64,000 bases of DNA from Bacteroidetes bacterium GWF2_38_335 (GTDB lineage Bacteria; Bacteroidota; Bacteroidia; Bacteroidales; GWF2-38-335). The notes under the pieces were generated by a model. The model had not been told where the DNA came from. It searched no databases and worked only from the letters and a program-made list of their open reading frames with translations. Each line of letters opens with the position of its first letter. Position 1 is the stretch's first letter. Below, in pieces: positions 63,677 to 64,000 of this stretch. The position numbers and the translations under genes are program-made. The stretch spans positions 308,776 through 372,775 of the forward strand of contig MEOH01000016.1 of the NCBI GenBank assembly GCA_001769535.1, in the 5' to 3' direction.

Positions 63677-63713
63677 AAAATCAGACCTTTAAAAGTCATA
63701 AAGGTCTGATTTT
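63677..63713. terminator. Hairpin between the two ompH genes
   Basis: AAAATCAGACCTTT and AAAGGTCTGATTTT form a perfect 14-bp stem with a 9-nt loop and end in T residues on the minus strand. It may be a partial terminator or mRNA-stabilising structure lowering expression of the second gene. Confidence 0.8.
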
Positions 63714-63740
63714 ACCTTTAATTGTGTGCAAAGGTAAAAA

Positions 63741-64000
63741 TTATTTGCTATAACCCAACTTTTTAAGAACGTCTTCGCTCTTGTCAAATTTTGGATCAGT
63801 AAAAAGCATAGTTGTGCCGCTTCCTGATGTATCAAAAATAATGGCATATCCGCCTTCGGTAGCAATTTCTTTAACTGCATTAAAGACTTCATCCTGAATT
63901 GGTTTTACCAGTTCTTGTCTTTTTTTGAACAGGTCACCATCTTTAGGACCGAATTTCTTTTTCTGAAGTTCTTTTGCTTCTTTTTCCTTGGCAATAATTT
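63741..64000 (-). CDS. ompH: OmpH/Skp-family chaperone, N-terminus outside window
   Basis: Partial gene: 86 codons (85 complete plus stop) of the C-terminal half are in view; the start lies beyond the window edge. The visible part has the end of the coiled coil (AKEKEAKELQKKKFGPKDG, then LFKKRQELVKPIQDEVFNAV) and the trimerisation strand GGYAIIFDTSGSGTTMLFTD, ending KLGYSK. Same family as the next gene, with which it forms the usual tandem pair. Confidence 0.85.
   Translation of the reverse strand, partial: IIAKEKEAKELQKKKFGPKDGDLFKKRQELVKPIQDEVFNAVKEIATEGGYAIIFDTSGSGTTMLFTDPKFDKSEDVLKKLGYSK

Overview
The window reads as a chromosomal segment of a member of the Bacteroidota, most likely an environmental Bacteroidales-like lineage. 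Three things point there. At least eight large secreted proteins end in type IX secretion (T9SS) C-terminal sorting domains. Many genes follow -7 boxes of the TAnnTTTG type peculiar to this phylum. The housekeeping set is also characteristic (1094-residue SecA, DUF4492-CydA-CydB, fused gamma/alpha KorA, tandem OmpH chaperones, Omp28- and C10-type secreted proteins). I see no rRNA, tRNA, CRISPR array, phage or complete insertion sequence.

Layout. 0-3.6 kb: a giant T9SS adhesin-like protein made of two tandem modules. 3.7-6.3 kb: alpha/beta hydrolase, a degraded ParE-like toxin interrupted by a dispersed repeat, pdxJ and a CBS/ACT protein. 6.4-9.6 kb: a MazF/PemK toxin-antitoxin pair, an AT-rich secreted protein and a spacer with six different hairpins. 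9.6-17.7 kb: an outer-membrane POTRA/barrel protein, NAD kinase, a Reg_prop/Y_Y_Y/SpoIIE sensor phosphatase and an L-serine dehydratase with an extra N-terminal domain. 17.7-21.6 kb: an MntA/HepT toxin-antitoxin pair lying between a T9SS phosphoesterase gene and a detached copy of that gene's 3' end. 21.7-25 kb: cytochrome bd oxidase operon (DUF4492, cydA, cydB and a 34-codon membrane microprotein behind a heptamer repeat). 25-26.6 kb: AbiE toxin-antitoxin. 26.8-32.3 kb: lipoprotein, omega-amidase, an asparaginase with an in-frame TGA, CorA with a structured leader, and small membrane proteins. 32.3-43.5 kb: a run of secreted degradative proteins (C10 protease, Omp28-like protein with TGA at the first position of its CxxC, a T9SS protein, GH18 chitinase, tricorn-type protease). 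43.6-49.2 kb: radical SAM protein, OmpA protein, MalY/PatB aminotransferase, and a translationally coupled T9SS pair including an arylsulfotransferase. 49.4-56.5 kb: secA, an overlapping metallo-beta-lactamase-fold gene, nikR, acyltransferase, and a His-rich UreH-like metal transporter. 56.8-59.1 kb: two divergent paralogous lipoproteins. 59.4-64 kb: korAB, gamma-carbonic anhydrase and two OmpH chaperones, the second cut by the window edge.

How it fits together. The cell appears to export hydrolases for protein, chitin, phosphate esters and sulfate transfer through Sec (secA is here) and T9SS, and to run ferredoxin-linked 2-oxoacid metabolism (korAB) beside a microaerobic bd oxidase. NikR and the His-rich transporter 1.6 kb apart suggest local nickel control. 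Four toxin-antitoxin or abortive-infection modules (one dead) lie within the first 27 kb.

The best leads are: (1) UGA replacing the first Cys of CxxC in the Omp28-like protein, either a selenoprotein or a nonsense mutation; (2) the MntA/HepT module between two copies of a T9SS gene tail; (3) the unannotated microprotein after cydB; (4) the corA leader with a short ORF and a hairpin over the Shine-Dalgarno; (5) the N-terminal extension on serine dehydratase; (6) the divergent paralogous lipoprotein pair.
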